Source of the DNA: Verrucomicrobiales bacterium
GTDB lineage: Bacteria; Verrucomicrobiota; Verrucomicrobiia; Limisphaerales; J093
Direction of reading: 5' to 3'
DNA: 64,000 nucleotides
Assembly: GCA_024233305.1 (NCBI GenBank)
Contig: JACKPV010000024.1
Coordinates: 186,001-250,000 of the forward strand
Shown here piece by piece: positions 44,131 to 54,062 of the stretch (position 1 is its first letter; every line of letters starts with the position of its first letter). The notes beneath the pieces are model-generated. The model saw only the letters and a list, made by a program, of their open reading frames with translations, had not been told where the DNA came from and did no database searches. The translations under genes were made by a program, and so were the position numbers.

Positions 44131-45474
44131 ATGAGAGCAGCATTCACGCCCCACTCCAGACCGGATGACCGGCCTCCCGAACCGCTTGCGGTGACCGCCC
44201 CACGACTCATTCGCCGCCTTGTGGCAGCACTTCTGCTGGCCCTTTGCAGCGCCTGCGGAACGACGACGCCCCGGGCGGGTGAACCGCCGGCGGCTTCCGG
44301 GCTGCGGATCGAGCCCTTGCTTTCGGCACAAATTCTCGGGCAGTACGACGACAACATCTACCTGCAAAACGTCGGCCCCCTGGCCAAGCATGATTCCTGG
44401 GTGACCGCCGTCATGCCGGTCGCGGGAATCAGCCTGCGCCCGCGCGAAGGCACGGAGGGCCTCGTGGCGAAGCTCAGCTACGAACCGGACTACCGCTTCT
44501 TCCACAGCGAACCCACCGAGTCCTACCTGCGCCACATCGGCCTGCTGGACATCCGTTGGACGCAGGGCCCATGGAGCCTGGTCACGCAGGCGAAGGTGGC
44601 ATACACGGACGGAACGACGGAGTCGGTCATCTGGGCGCCGCCCGATTTCATTCCCTCGCTGGGCGGCTACGAGGTCCGGGATCGTCGGCGGAATTTCAAG
44701 TACCAGCAACGCCTCAGCCTCCGCTATGATCTGGATCGGTGGTTCCTGCGGGGCGTCTACGAGGGCCGCGTCTGGGACTTCATGATCGAGCAAAAGCCGA
44801 TTCCGTTCTACCAGAATTTCGTGGATCGAAACGACCTGAACGCGGGCGCCGATTTCGGCGGCAAATCGGGGAAGACCACCGAGTGGTTCCTGGGTTACCG
44901 GATCGGTCATCAGGACCAGGCGCTCAACCCCTTCGCCGCGCCCTTGAGCTACGCCAACACCTACCACCGCGTGCTGCTCGGGGTGAAGACGCGGGCGGGG
45001 AAGTGGCTGACCCTCACCGGCGAAGCCGGCCCGAGTCTGCACGAGTTCGATCCCGCCATGATCTGGCCGGGCCAGTCCGATCTCGAGACGCTCCTCTACT
45101 TCCGGACGAGCGCGACCGTTACCATCGGCCCCGACACCACTGTCACGCTCGGCGCACGCGAGGATCTGTTGCCGGCGTCGGTGGGCCGGAGCGCCTATCA
45201 CAACATCGAGTACAAGGGCGGCATCGAACACCGCTTCGGCGAGGCCCTCCGCGCGGGCTTCACCTTCACGGTCGAGGAATATGACTTCATGGCGCCGATT
45301 GCCCGCCGGGACCGGGTCTACACGCCGTCGCTGAGCGCGGGCTACCGGTTCACGCCGCATTTCGAGGCCGGTCTCTTCTACAGTTACGCTTGGGCGGAAA
45401 GCCAGGTGCCAAACCTCGAGGGCCGGGAATACGACCGGCACCGGATCGGGTTCGAGTTCACCGCCTCGTATTGA
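44131..45474 (+). CDS. Predicted outer-membrane beta-barrel protein
   Basis: Likely integral outer-membrane protein of unknown function. After a hydrophilic stretch there is a hydrophobic segment LIRRLVAALLLALCSAC that could be a lipoprotein-type or ordinary signal; ATG at 44131 has GGGGA upstream, ATG at 44098 and GTG at 44191 are alternatives. The body is a series of amphipathic strands with alternating aromatic residues (LSYEPDYRFFH, LRYDLDRWFLRGVYEGRVWDF, AGYRFTPHFEAGLFYSYAW), and the protein ends in an aromatic residue (EFTASY), as expected for barrel insertion. About 447 residues fit a barrel of about 16-18 strands. It resembles bacterial BBP2-type barrels, but I cannot name it. Monocistronic. 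Confidence 0.7.
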   Translation: MRAAFTPHSRPDDRPPEPLAVTAPRLIRRLVAALLLALCSACGTTTPRAGEPPAASGLRIEPLLSAQILGQYDDNIYLQNVGPLAKHDSWVTAVMPVAGISLRPREGTEGLVAKLSYEPDYRFFHSEPTESYLRHIGLLDIRWTQGPWSLVTQAKVAYTDGTTESVIWAPPDFIPSLGGYEVRDRRRNFKYQQRLSLRYDLDRWFLRGVYEGRVWDFMIEQKPIPFYQNFVDRNDLNAGADFGGKSGKTTEWFLGYRIGHQDQALNPFAAPLSYANTYHRVLLGVKTRAGKWLTLTGEAGPSLHEFDPAMIWPGQSDLETLLYFRTSATVTIGPDTTVTLGAREDLLPASVGRSAYHNIEYKGGIEHRFGEALRAGFTFTVEEYDFMAPIARRDRVYTPSLSAGYRFTPHFEAGLFYSYAWAESQVPNLEGREYDRHRIGFEFTASY

Positions 45475-45899
45475 AACCCGGAGGGAGGATCAGGCCGCAG
45501 CGTCCAGTGGAAGCGGGCGCCTTGGCAGACGCGCGCGATTGGTGCTCGGAATCCGCCTGAGTCTGGGCGTAACGAAAGCGGTCTTGCGGTCGGGCGCCTC
45601 GAGCGAGAGACCGTTGGCCGGCCTCATGAGTTCGACCGCCTCCGACGCACGGATCGCCGTGAGGATGTCATCGCGAAACCTCACGCGCGGCTACAAGCAG
45701 CGCTTGACGACCTCGGTATTCAAAGCCTCGCTGGGAGCCGGGACGGCACGTTCCGACTTCATCCATGTCACCAACAAGCGAACCGACCCGCGATCGACCT
45801 CGCCCGTCGGTTCCCAGGTCAAGAGTGGCGCCAGCGCTTCGTGCCTCCAACCCAAAGAAAGCCCCGCGCTCGTGGCGCACCACCAGGGGCTCCCCCTGA
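45475..45899. other. Intergenic region with a possible interrupted frame
   Basis: On the minus strand, one frame runs from 45915 to 45490 with a single TAG near 45691. The part after it (RFRDDILTAIRASEAVELM) looks mildly protein-like. I cannot relate it to a family, so it is either a decayed gene downstream of coaE or chance. Nothing else was found. Confidence 0.3.
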
Positions 45900-46496
45900 T
45901 CATACCCACCGCCACGGAGCCTCCACGATCTGCACCGCCTGCTCGCGGGTCACCGACAAGTCGCCTTCAGTCCAGACCACCCGATCGGCGCGCGCCAGTT
46001 TCGCGTGAATGTCGAGTTGCGCGCCGATCCGCTGTGCCGACTGCGAAAGCGACCATCCCCGGGCGACGAGGCGTTCCGCTTGAGTGGCAGCCGTGCACGC
46101 CACGCAGATGACCTCGTCGAACTGGGATGCCGCGCCCGTCTCGAACAACAGGGGAATCACCACGGCCCCGAGACGTTCACCATCCTGGCGCCACTCCGCA
46201 ACCCGCGCGCCCCAAACGCGCCGAATGCGCGGATGCAGGATCGCCTCGAGCCTCGCCCGGGCCTCAGGGTGCGTGAAGACGTGATCCCCGAGTTCGGCCC
46301 GACGCAGGCGACCCTCGGGATCGACAAACCGCTCGCCGAGTTCGCGCCGGATTTCCTGAACGGGCGGTTGCCCGGGCTGCGTGAGTTCGCGGGCCAACCC
46401 GTCGGTGTCAACGACCTTCACGCCCAGCGACTCCAACAGCGCCGCGAAAGCGCTCTTGCCCATCCCTACGCCACCCGTAATGCCCAGCAATCTCAT
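45900..46496 (-). CDS. coaE: Dephospho-CoA kinase
   Basis: Last step of coenzyme A synthesis: phosphorylates the 3'-hydroxyl of dephospho-CoA. The P-loop GGVGMGKS lies at residues 8-15. DTDGLARELTQPG near residue 37 is the family's DxD-type acceptor region, and VIPLLFETG near residue 118 is the conserved lid-adjacent segment. The start at 46496 (MRLLGITGG) is canonical; six extra residues from 46514 are possible. Length of 198 residues is normal. It stands alone. panD, of the same wider pathway, is at 21.8-22.2 kb. Confidence 0.95.
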   Translation of the reverse strand: MRLLGITGGVGMGKSAFAALLESLGVKVVDTDGLARELTQPGQPPVQEIRRELGERFVDPEGRLRRAELGDHVFTHPEARARLEAILHPRIRRVWGARVAEWRQDGERLGAVVIPLLFETGAASQFDEVICVACTAATQAERLVARGWSLSQSAQRIGAQLDIHAKLARADRVVWTEGDLSVTREQAVQIVEAPWRWV

Positions 46497-47120
46497 TCGC
46501 CGCTCTCTCTCCACTCGTTGACCGGGCTCAGAAATCCGTCGCCGGGCACCAGATCAGTCCGTCGGCCGGGATCACCGGCTGCTTCCATGAAGATCCACCG
46601 AGTCCCCGACCACGGGGCGGCAATCCCAAACGGGCGGCGCAGGCAAGTCCAACAACCTCCAGACCACGCCCTCCCCCTGCAACGATCGACCCCCTTGGCT
46701 GTCGGCGCCATCAGGTTGGGAATTGCTGGTATAACCGGAAGCACCGACCGGAAGGGATGGGAGCGCCCCCGCACAGCCGGACGTGATCGGACACATCGGG
46801 GTCCACCAGAAGGAATCGCGGAAGCCAAGTTCCGGCCTGAAACGGCACCCAGCAGACCGGCCCTGTACGTCCGCGTTGTCCCCTGCCGCCAGCCCGGGGA
46901 TGCGGCGAACGTCAGGTGCGGAACCAACACAAAGTCGGGAGGCGGTGGTGTGAACAACGAACACCGCGGTCCGAACCTGAACAAGCGCGCGAGTCCTGGA
47001 GGGTGCCAATGGCAGCAGGCCAGGAAGCGCGTCGCCGACGTGCCGCTCTGAAGACTGCCCGGCACAGACGAGTCGCTGCCCAGAACCCACGCACCCCGGA
47101 CGGTTGCGGGCAACACCTGC
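46497..47120. other. Intergenic region between coaE and the protease gene, nothing recognised
   Basis: Over 600 bases without a convincing gene on either strand; the open frames are arginine- and serine-rich shadows of each other. It lies downstream of the large protease gene and upstream of coaE, so it probably contains the protease 3' end and the coaE promoter, but I cannot place either. Confidence 0.4.
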
Positions 47121-50100
47121 TCACCTGACAATTGCCCGGTAGTAGCGCCTCGGCAGCACCGGCCCTTCGGCATCGATATAACGGATCTCGCCCTGCGTCG
47201 CCACGTTCGTCGAGAGGGAGCGCCAGCGCGCGGGCAGGTTCTCCGTACCCTGAATGACGTAGGTCTGGCCGATCTGCCCTTCGACCTTGATCTCCAGGCG
47301 ACCATCGAAGAGTTCGCTGATGCTCAACAAACCCGGAGTCTCGGGGCCGATCCCCACTTCCAACGGCAGATTCACGTTATCGATGAAAGCGGCATCCAAA
47401 CCCGCGCTCCCGCGGGTGTCCTTCGCATAGGTCCACCGCAGGGTGTGCCTCCCGGCAGCAATCGGAAACTCAAAACGCAGCCAATCAACCTCTCCCGTCC
47501 ATGCCTCCAAACGCTGGTCGTCCAGATAGAATTCAAGGAAGTCCCAGTCCTCCTCACAACTCACCCGGATATCGAACCTGCCGACACCTTCGTTGAAGCG
47601 TGACTGGAGCACCAGGGAACTAGCGGCGTTGCCACCAATGTCCCCGGAACGCGCCGCGAACTGCCCCAACGACACGACTTCCGAGGTGATCGTCCAGTCG
47701 GCGTCGCCACTCGATTCCCACGGCAGCCGGGAAAAATCCCCCGTCTCAAAATCATCCGAGAAGACCACTGGAAGGAAGACCGGCTGAAGCTCCAGATTGG
47801 AATCAACGGCCACTGAGATCGGGTTCTCCGCCGGCAGGTTGATCGAACCCTGCCACGCTGCGAATTCAAAAAACGGCTCCGGAACGGCCCGCAGAGTGAG
47901 CGTCGAGCCGGCCACGACATCGAAGGCACCGGGCGGCGGGGTGGTGGTCCCGCCGCTGCCGGCCAGCACCACCACGTGAAGGGTGTTTGTGGACGCAAAC
48001 GCGTAATTGAGGACCGCGTTGCCAAACGCGCCGCCGAAACCATCCACGGCAATCCTGTATTCGACACCCGCCCTCACGGCCTGACTGATCTTACTGAAAC
48101 GCACACCGGTCCGGGCATCGTCATTGCTCGCGACGGTGGTCAAACGATCGACGCGGCTCCCTTCATAGAGCCCGAGCAGCGTGTCGAAATCGGAACCCTC
48201 GGTGTCCAACTCGAGGACTCCGGATTCGGGTGCCTTCCACGACCACCAGACCGAGCGTCCGCCTTCGTTACCCCCGTGCTGAGGCTCCCCGCTTTCTGTG
48301 GTCCCGTGCGTGTTGTCCACGGCGTCCGCGCCTGCAGTTTCCTTGAGATAGTATGGACTCGACGGACTCAGCACGGTGCCAAATACGTCGTTCGCAGGAT
48401 CCTGCGGCACGTAATAGACCGTGACCGTCTGCTGGGCGGAGATGTTGCCGGCGAAATCCTGGCCGTAGGCAGCGATCGTATTCTCCCCCTGCTGCAACCT
48501 CAGATTAATCGCAGTCCAACTGTCGGTGCCGGTCGCCGGGAAGGGTAGTCCGCCGTTGACCCGCACCAGGATTTCCTTCACGCCTGAAGCACTGGGTTCG
48601 GGATCGAACGCGGAACCGAGCACGTCGATGGATTCCGTCGTGAACGTCTGACCGCTCCCCGGTGAAGTAATCCGCACCACCGGCGCCCGGTTGTCCGGAG
48701 AGCCGCCGGGCTGCACCCGGAGTCGGATCTGACCGAATTCGTTGGTACCGCTGCCAGCCACCGCAATCCGGTAAGTCCTTCCCTTGGTGGCAGCGAAGGT
48801 CACGTAGGGTTGGGCCTTCCCATCCGAGACATCAGCCGAGACAACTTCGGCAACCGTCCGGATGGTCTCACCCGTGTACACGGCCAGCAGGGCATCGAAA
48901 CTCGAACCGGCTGTGTCCACGATCGCCACACCGCTGTCCGCCGGAGACCAAGTCCACCAAAGCGAACGCTGACGCTCTACCACGCCCGCATGTACAGGCT
49001 CGTCGAGCTCCAATGTGGCATAGGTGTTGGTCGCGGTGACCAGACCGTCCCCGAATGCTCCCAGCGGCGGGATCTTGTCCGGGGTGGCAAACATGTCGTT
49101 CGGAGGCGGTTCGACGACATAATAGGTCACGGGCATGCTGAAATCCGTCTTGTTCGGCGCGGTGACGTTGAGCACGAAGTCCACGATGTTCGAATACGCC
49201 GGATCGGTGAACGGGGTGAGATCGAACGCGGCGCTGTAGACATTGTTCGTGGCGGTCACATCAGGCGGCACCCCGTCGTTGAGGAAGTCGATCCGGTCGC
49301 CGGTGGCCGTGAACTCCGCCCAGACGGTTGCGTTCGTCACATCGAAGAGGTCGTTGACCGTCACGAAAACCGGAAGGTTCGTGGAGAGGAGGACCGCCGA
49401 CTGGTCGCGGGGATCAATGCGCACCTCAAGCACGCCATCCGGGCTGGCGTTCAACGCCGCATAGGCATTGGCCCGGCCCCCGGAAACAGTGATATCCTTC
49501 AAGGCGTCCACCGGAACGGCGCTGCGAATGATGCGCTCCCGGACCTCGGCCATCGAGGCGTCCGGGAAGGCGCTCCAGATCAGCGCCGCGATCCCCGAGA
49601 CATGCGGGGCCGCCATACTCGTGCCCTGCTGGACCGCGTAATCGGTGTCACTCCCGTTCAGACAGGAGAAGATCTCGACTCCCGGCGCCCCCACGTGAAC
49701 GCTTCGAGCACCGTAATTCGAGAAGACCGCCAGCTCGTCTTTGCGGTCCAGCGCGGCGACCGAGATCACGTTCTCGATGCTGTAGCTCGCCGGGAAGACA
49801 GGCACGGCATCGTTGTCATTACCGTAGTCGTTGCCGGCGGCGACGACAAACAGGACCTCATTGGTGCTTGCCGCAATGATGGCATCCTCAAGCAGCGTGT
49901 TGTTCGTGCCGCCCGGCCCCCCGCCCCAGCTGTTGTTCAGGATCTTTGCCCCACTGGCCACCGAGTAGTTGATGCTCTCGATGGCATCGCTCGTGAACCC
50001 GCCGAAAGGCCCGAGGAACTTCACCGCCATCAGCTGCACGTTCCACGCCACGCCCACATGCTGATACAGGTCGTTCGCCGAGGCTCCGATCGTGCCAGCC

Positions 50101-50837
50101 ACGTGGGTCCCGTGTCCCACGTCGTCGGCCGGATTTCCCGACCCGTTGATCGTGTTCACCCCGAACACGTCATCCACATAGCCGTTTCCATCATCGTCGA
50201 CCAAATTGCCCGGGATCTCACCCGGATTCCGCCACATCTGGCGCTCCAGATCCTTGTGCGTGTAGCGGATCCCCGTGTCGATGACTGCCACGACGACGTT
50301 CGTGGAGCCCGTCGTGATATCCCAGGCGTTGGTAATCCCACCCGCCGGATCGGTGATCACATCCGCGCCGACTTGTCCCGCATCCTGCCCGGTGTTCCGC
50401 AACCCCCAGAGGAGTCCGTTCACGTAGGCGGCATCGGTTGGCTCGGTCAGGAGACTCTTCACCGCCCAATCAGGGTTCGCGTACTCGAAGAGACCCGAGG
50501 CGCGCAGTAACTCGATCCGACTCAGCAGGCTGGCGGCCTGCTTCCTGGCATCCGGCCGCCCGTCGGCCTGCAAGGCCACCGGACTGTCGAGTTCGAGCAC
50601 CAAGCCTCCCGGCACGAGCGAGAATCGCCGTCGCACACTCAGGCCGACGGATTTCAAATCCGCCGCGGTCGCCGCGTCGTTGAATGCCTCCGGCCGGGCG
50701 AGCCGGGCCAGGATCCGCGTCGGGTGCGCCTTGTAGCCGCCGACCTCCACCAAGTCCGGAGCGGCCGGCTGGGCGAATCCCGCCATGGCGATCCCCAGCG
50801 CCGCAATTGCCAAGAGAGTTACACGTCTGCTCAACAT
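47121..50837 (-). CDS. Large secreted subtilisin-like serine protease (S8)
   Basis: Exported endopeptidase of 1,238 residues. Order: signal peptide (1-22), a propeptide-like region (about 25-130), and the S8 catalytic domain with D187 (AVIDTGI), H242 (GHGTHVAGT), N336 (AAGND) and S407 (GTSMAAPHVSG), all present. A long C-terminal part follows: two repeated jelly-roll domains of the pre-peptidase C-like type (each starting NDxF and carrying RSxWWxW), an Ig-like domain between them, a MAM-like segment (DDFETGDFSRLPW) and a final module ending RRYYRAIVR that recurs in two neighbouring proteins. It is the last gene of a four-gene minus-strand run (57518 to 47121). Substrate unknown; processing of its giant neighbours is possible. 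Confidence 0.92.
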   Translation of the reverse strand: MLSRRVTLLAIAALGIAMAGFAQPAAPDLVEVGGYKAHPTRILARLARPEAFNDAATAADLKSVGLSVRRRFSLVPGGLVLELDSPVALQADGRPDARKQAASLLSRIELLRASGLFEYANPDWAVKSLLTEPTDAAYVNGLLWGLRNTGQDAGQVGADVITDPAGGITNAWDITTGSTNVVVAVIDTGIRYTHKDLERQMWRNPGEIPGNLVDDDGNGYVDDVFGVNTINGSGNPADDVGHGTHVAGTIGASANDLYQHVGVAWNVQLMAVKFLGPFGGFTSDAIESINYSVASGAKILNNSWGGGPGGTNNTLLEDAIIAASTNEVLFVVAAGNDYGNDNDAVPVFPASYSIENVISVAALDRKDELAVFSNYGARSVHVGAPGVEIFSCLNGSDTDYAVQQGTSMAAPHVSGIAALIWSAFPDASMAEVRERIIRSAVPVDALKDITVSGGRANAYAALNASPDGVLEVRIDPRDQSAVLLSTNLPVFVTVNDLFDVTNATVWAEFTATGDRIDFLNDGVPPDVTATNNVYSAAFDLTPFTDPAYSNIVDFVLNVTAPNKTDFSMPVTYYVVEPPPNDMFATPDKIPPLGAFGDGLVTATNTYATLELDEPVHAGVVERQRSLWWTWSPADSGVAIVDTAGSSFDALLAVYTGETIRTVAEVVSADVSDGKAQPYVTFAATKGRTYRIAVAGSGTNEFGQIRLRVQPGGSPDNRAPVVRITSPGSGQTFTTESIDVLGSAFDPEPSASGVKEILVRVNGGLPFPATGTDSWTAINLRLQQGENTIAAYGQDFAGNISAQQTVTVYYVPQDPANDVFGTVLSPSSPYYLKETAGADAVDNTHGTTESGEPQHGGNEGGRSVWWSWKAPESGVLELDTEGSDFDTLLGLYEGSRVDRLTTVASNDDARTGVRFSKISQAVRAGVEYRIAVDGFGGAFGNAVLNYAFASTNTLHVVVLAGSGGTTTPPPGAFDVVAGSTLTLRAVPEPFFEFAAWQGSINLPAENPISVAVDSNLELQPVFLPVVFSDDFETGDFSRLPWESSGDADWTITSEVVSLGQFAARSGDIGGNAASSLVLQSRFNEGVGRFDIRVSCEEDWDFLEFYLDDQRLEAWTGEVDWLRFEFPIAAGRHTLRWTYAKDTRGSAGLDAAFIDNVNLPLEVGIGPETPGLLSISELFDGRLEIKVEGQIGQTYVIQGTENLPARWRSLSTNVATQGEIRYIDAEGPVLPRRYYRAIVR

Positions 50838-50903
50838 AGTTGCTATCCTTCGGCTAGTCGCCGCCCTGCGAAATCATCTGCTTCCTGGACAATTCAAGCG
50901 GCA

Positions 50904-53900
50904 TCACGGGGAATACGTCACGCGGTAGTAGCGCTCCCGGCTCCCCGCGGGCATGACATCCTCGATGCTCACCTCCGCCGTATCGTCGGCGGCATGCTCG
51001 TATTCCCGAACGACCGCCCAGTCCTCACCCGGCAGGCTCTCCACCGCTTCGACCCGATAGGTGGTGTGCGCCGCAGCGCGCCAAGTCAGAATCAGCGTGT
51101 CTCCATCGAGCCGGAAATCCGTGATCTCGGCCCCATCGAACGGACTGATGTCCGACTTGTTTGCGATGCCGTCCCCGTCGGAGTCGATTTCGGGACTCTC
51201 GCGCAATCCCCGGTTCACCATCACCGAACGCCCCGAGTTGAGCAGCACCTCCACCTGGCTGAAAGGTCCGACGAAATCGCTGACCCAAACCAAGCGTCCC
51301 GGAAATGCGTTGGTCAGTTCGTCATAGGCCATGTTTGCGTCGGCGAAGTAAACTGTCAGGCCGGGATCAATACTCAGGGCGTTTTCCAGGTCGCCTTGAA
51401 CGCTGGGCGCGATCTCCAGATAGTCGACGTACATGGCGTTCTTGGCGCCCGTGCCGCGCAGTTCTAGGGTGGCCTGTGAGGCCGGAGACAGGACCAGACG
51501 ACCCACGGCGGCATTGTCCTGATAGCCGAGGGCAGATGCCCCACGATCCTCCGCCGCCCACGTCGAGGTCACCAACTGATACTGTGGAGCCTGGAGCCGC
51601 ACGGTGGTTCCGAGCAGGGCGCCACGCGCCGGTTTCCGCACCAGCTGAATGCCCTGCGAGGCCTCGAATTCGACATTCGATCCGGCCCCGCTATCGTTGA
51701 GATCCTCGGACACGTTCAGAACGAGGCTTCGGGCTGCCACGTTGGTACTGTTCCGCATCTTGATCTCGCCCGCTGTCAGCCACAAATCCCCACCCGCTTC
51801 AATCTCGCCACCGTTGAACTCCATGAAGCCGGCCTCGATTTGAATCGGACCCAGCGCCGGGAAAATGTCCACGTTCGTGAGACCGACAGTGGCCGTGCCG
51901 CTGACAATCGTGCCGCGATTGTAGAACTCGTTGGCGAGGTATCGATGTGAGCGTGCCGCATTCGTGCCCTCAACCACAATGCGTTCGTAGGGAGTCGCAC
52001 GGTCCACCCCCATCAGGATCTGGCTCGGAGCGGCGATCAAACCCTGATTCGTCAAGTAGGCCAGATTCGGGAAGTGATCCGCCTTCCAATCCGTCAGGTT
52101 CTCGGGGGACAAGGAGTTGGCGTCCCCCAACACCAAGCGACCGGCACTTTCCACCGTCAATTGCCTGGCATCAATCATCAGGTTTTCGAGCACCCGGGTA
52201 GTATCGGCGACAAACACGTTCGTGCTGTGAGTACTCACCGTGTTGACATAGGTGGGATAGCGGGTGCGCACCAACCCGGCGTTGACCATCGTAACGTGGA
52301 TGCCAATCCCGACATTGTTCGTGGTGATCACGTTGGTTCCCGGATCGTTCGTCACGGTGGTGGTCGGCACTCCGCTGTCATCCACTGCAATGTTGGTGAC
52401 GGTAAGATTGGTGATGACGTTCGTCGTGATGATGAGCGTATTTGTCCATACCCCGCCCCAGGTTTGAACCCGACCGGCCAAGCGCTGTGCCTCGGGCAGC
52501 ACCAGGCTCTGGAGCCGAAGCGTCCCGTTCGTAGACGCCAGATCATAGACGAGGCTGGGACCGTCAATCGCGGCGTTCCGACTGCTTTCAAGATGATCGG
52601 TTTGGATGGTGACATGACCTTCCCCCCGAATCCTCGCCCGCTCCAGATTGAGGCTCTTGGCGTAGATCTCAACCCGGCCCAGCGAGTTGGTCACCGAACT
52701 ACCGGGCACATCGGGGACCTCGTTGACGAGATTGGTCAACCGCGCCGCCGCTCCATGGTAGAGATTGGTCACCAGATCATGCGCGTATCCCTCGATCGTC
52801 ACGATGTTCGTGATGATCTCCATGTTCAAGTTGGTGGCATTCGGCGGCACGGGTACCTCGACGTAGTTCGTCACCACGTTCGTCACCGCATACCCCCCGG
52901 GATTGTAGAGCAGCTCGCTTAGATTCGTCCGGTATTGGTTGGCGTTCGGCGGCGCCCCGAAAGCAAACTCGAAGGGCAGATTACGGGTCACCTCGAGACT
53001 CACCGGCCGCAGCGGCTCACTCGCCGTAAAAGCGTTGGTGAGCAGATAGAAGTTCGTCTCCGCACCCAACCGGTCAACCAGGTAGAACGCCAGTGAATCG
53101 TCATACCCTCCGATCACGTTGGTCAAAGGTGCCTCAAGCTGCACCGCGATGGTGCGGTGGAAGTTCGTCGGCTGGCTGCTGCCGGCGAAGTTCACCTGGA
53201 CGTTCAGGTTCGGATCCGCCACCCGCACGACCGCCATATCGATCATGAAGTTCAGGTTCGTATCCGTAACGACCTCGTTGGTGTAGATGAACGTGAGGGG
53301 GTCGTTGAGCTGAAACCCGGTCGGGAAGCAAATGCCCGGCAGAAAGTTCGTGACGCAATGAACCGGTGCCCGGCCATTGACCGAACCCAGGAAGGAACTG
53401 ATCAGTGAGGAGGAAGCAAAACGAGGATCCTGCTCCCCCATGCCCCAGTAAATGTCCGTGATCCCCTCGTCCTGCAGGTAGGTTGGATCATCAGGGTTCA
53501 GCGAGTGATAGCCGGAACCGCCCAGGATCGGTTGGATCCCCAACCCGCTGCGGCTCAGATCCACCTCATCGCCCACGATTTCGAGCAGGCCGCTGGCCTC
53601 AACATCAAGCGTGCCCCGGTTGAGGATATTGTCCGCGTGAATACTCATGCGCGCCGGGACACCCCCAAGGTCCACACGCTGGCCGCCGAAGGCCTGAATC
53701 ACCGCGCCGTTCTCGTTCACGAAGACCTCTGCCGGGGAGTGAAATCCGTTGTCATCAATCGTATCGAAGATGAACCCCGGCTGCCCGTACATGACTCCTC
53801 GGTTCGTGTAGGCGCGGACATTCGAGAAGTCGTATGCCAGGCCGGGCGTAAACACCGGAAAGAAGTCCAGAATGCTGAAACTGCCGTAGTTGGCAAACGC

Positions 53901-54026
53901 GAGCGCATCAATCTGCGGCACGTTGGTCAGAGTGGTCCAGTTCTCGAACAACGGGATCGTGGTCGGTCCCGCCTGCAGCCCAACGGCCATGCATGTGGCC
54001 ACGCAAAGTGTCGAAATCCGTTTCAT
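50904..54026 (-). CDS. Giant exported Thr/Asn-rich protein, probable surface structure
   Basis: A 1,040-residue protein I cannot assign to a family. A signal peptide (MKRISTLCVATCMAVGLQAG) leads into a conserved-looking N-terminal region (FTPGLAYDFSNVRAYTNRG). Short repeats of the style found in right-handed beta-helix adhesins follow (ADNILNRGTLDVEASGLLEI, VDLSRSG). The middle is very rich in Thr, Asn and Val (TNLTVTNIAVDD, TNNVG). The C-terminus repeats the module seen in the protease and the 632-residue protein (TTYRVEAVESLPGEDW ... RERYYRVTYSP). A secreted or surface fibrous protein is the likeliest reading. It lies between the 516-residue gene (36 bases) and the protease gene (66 bases). 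Confidence 0.7.
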   Translation of the reverse strand: MKRISTLCVATCMAVGLQAGPTTIPLFENWTTLTNVPQIDALAFANYGSFSILDFFPVFTPGLAYDFSNVRAYTNRGVMYGQPGFIFDTIDDNGFHSPAEVFVNENGAVIQAFGGQRVDLGGVPARMSIHADNILNRGTLDVEASGLLEIVGDEVDLSRSGLGIQPILGGSGYHSLNPDDPTYLQDEGITDIYWGMGEQDPRFASSSLISSFLGSVNGRAPVHCVTNFLPGICFPTGFQLNDPLTFIYTNEVVTDTNLNFMIDMAVVRVADPNLNVQVNFAGSSQPTNFHRTIAVQLEAPLTNVIGGYDDSLAFYLVDRLGAETNFYLLTNAFTASEPLRPVSLEVTRNLPFEFAFGAPPNANQYRTNLSELLYNPGGYAVTNVVTNYVEVPVPPNATNLNMEIITNIVTIEGYAHDLVTNLYHGAAARLTNLVNEVPDVPGSSVTNSLGRVEIYAKSLNLERARIRGEGHVTIQTDHLESSRNAAIDGPSLVYDLASTNGTLRLQSLVLPEAQRLAGRVQTWGGVWTNTLIITTNVITNLTVTNIAVDDSGVPTTTVTNDPGTNVITTNNVGIGIHVTMVNAGLVRTRYPTYVNTVSTHSTNVFVADTTRVLENLMIDARQLTVESAGRLVLGDANSLSPENLTDWKADHFPNLAYLTNQGLIAAPSQILMGVDRATPYERIVVEGTNAARSHRYLANEFYNRGTIVSGTATVGLTNVDIFPALGPIQIEAGFMEFNGGEIEAGGDLWLTAGEIKMRNSTNVAARSLVLNVSEDLNDSGAGSNVEFEASQGIQLVRKPARGALLGTTVRLQAPQYQLVTSTWAAEDRGASALGYQDNAAVGRLVLSPASQATLELRGTGAKNAMYVDYLEIAPSVQGDLENALSIDPGLTVYFADANMAYDELTNAFPGRLVWVSDFVGPFSQVEVLLNSGRSVMVNRGLRESPEIDSDGDGIANKSDISPFDGAEITDFRLDGDTLILTWRAAAHTTYRVEAVESLPGEDWAVVREYEHAADDTAEVSIEDVMPAGSRERYYRVTYSP

Positions 54027-54062
54027 GCGATGATCAATTCGTTCGCGTCTCCTGGATCGGCA

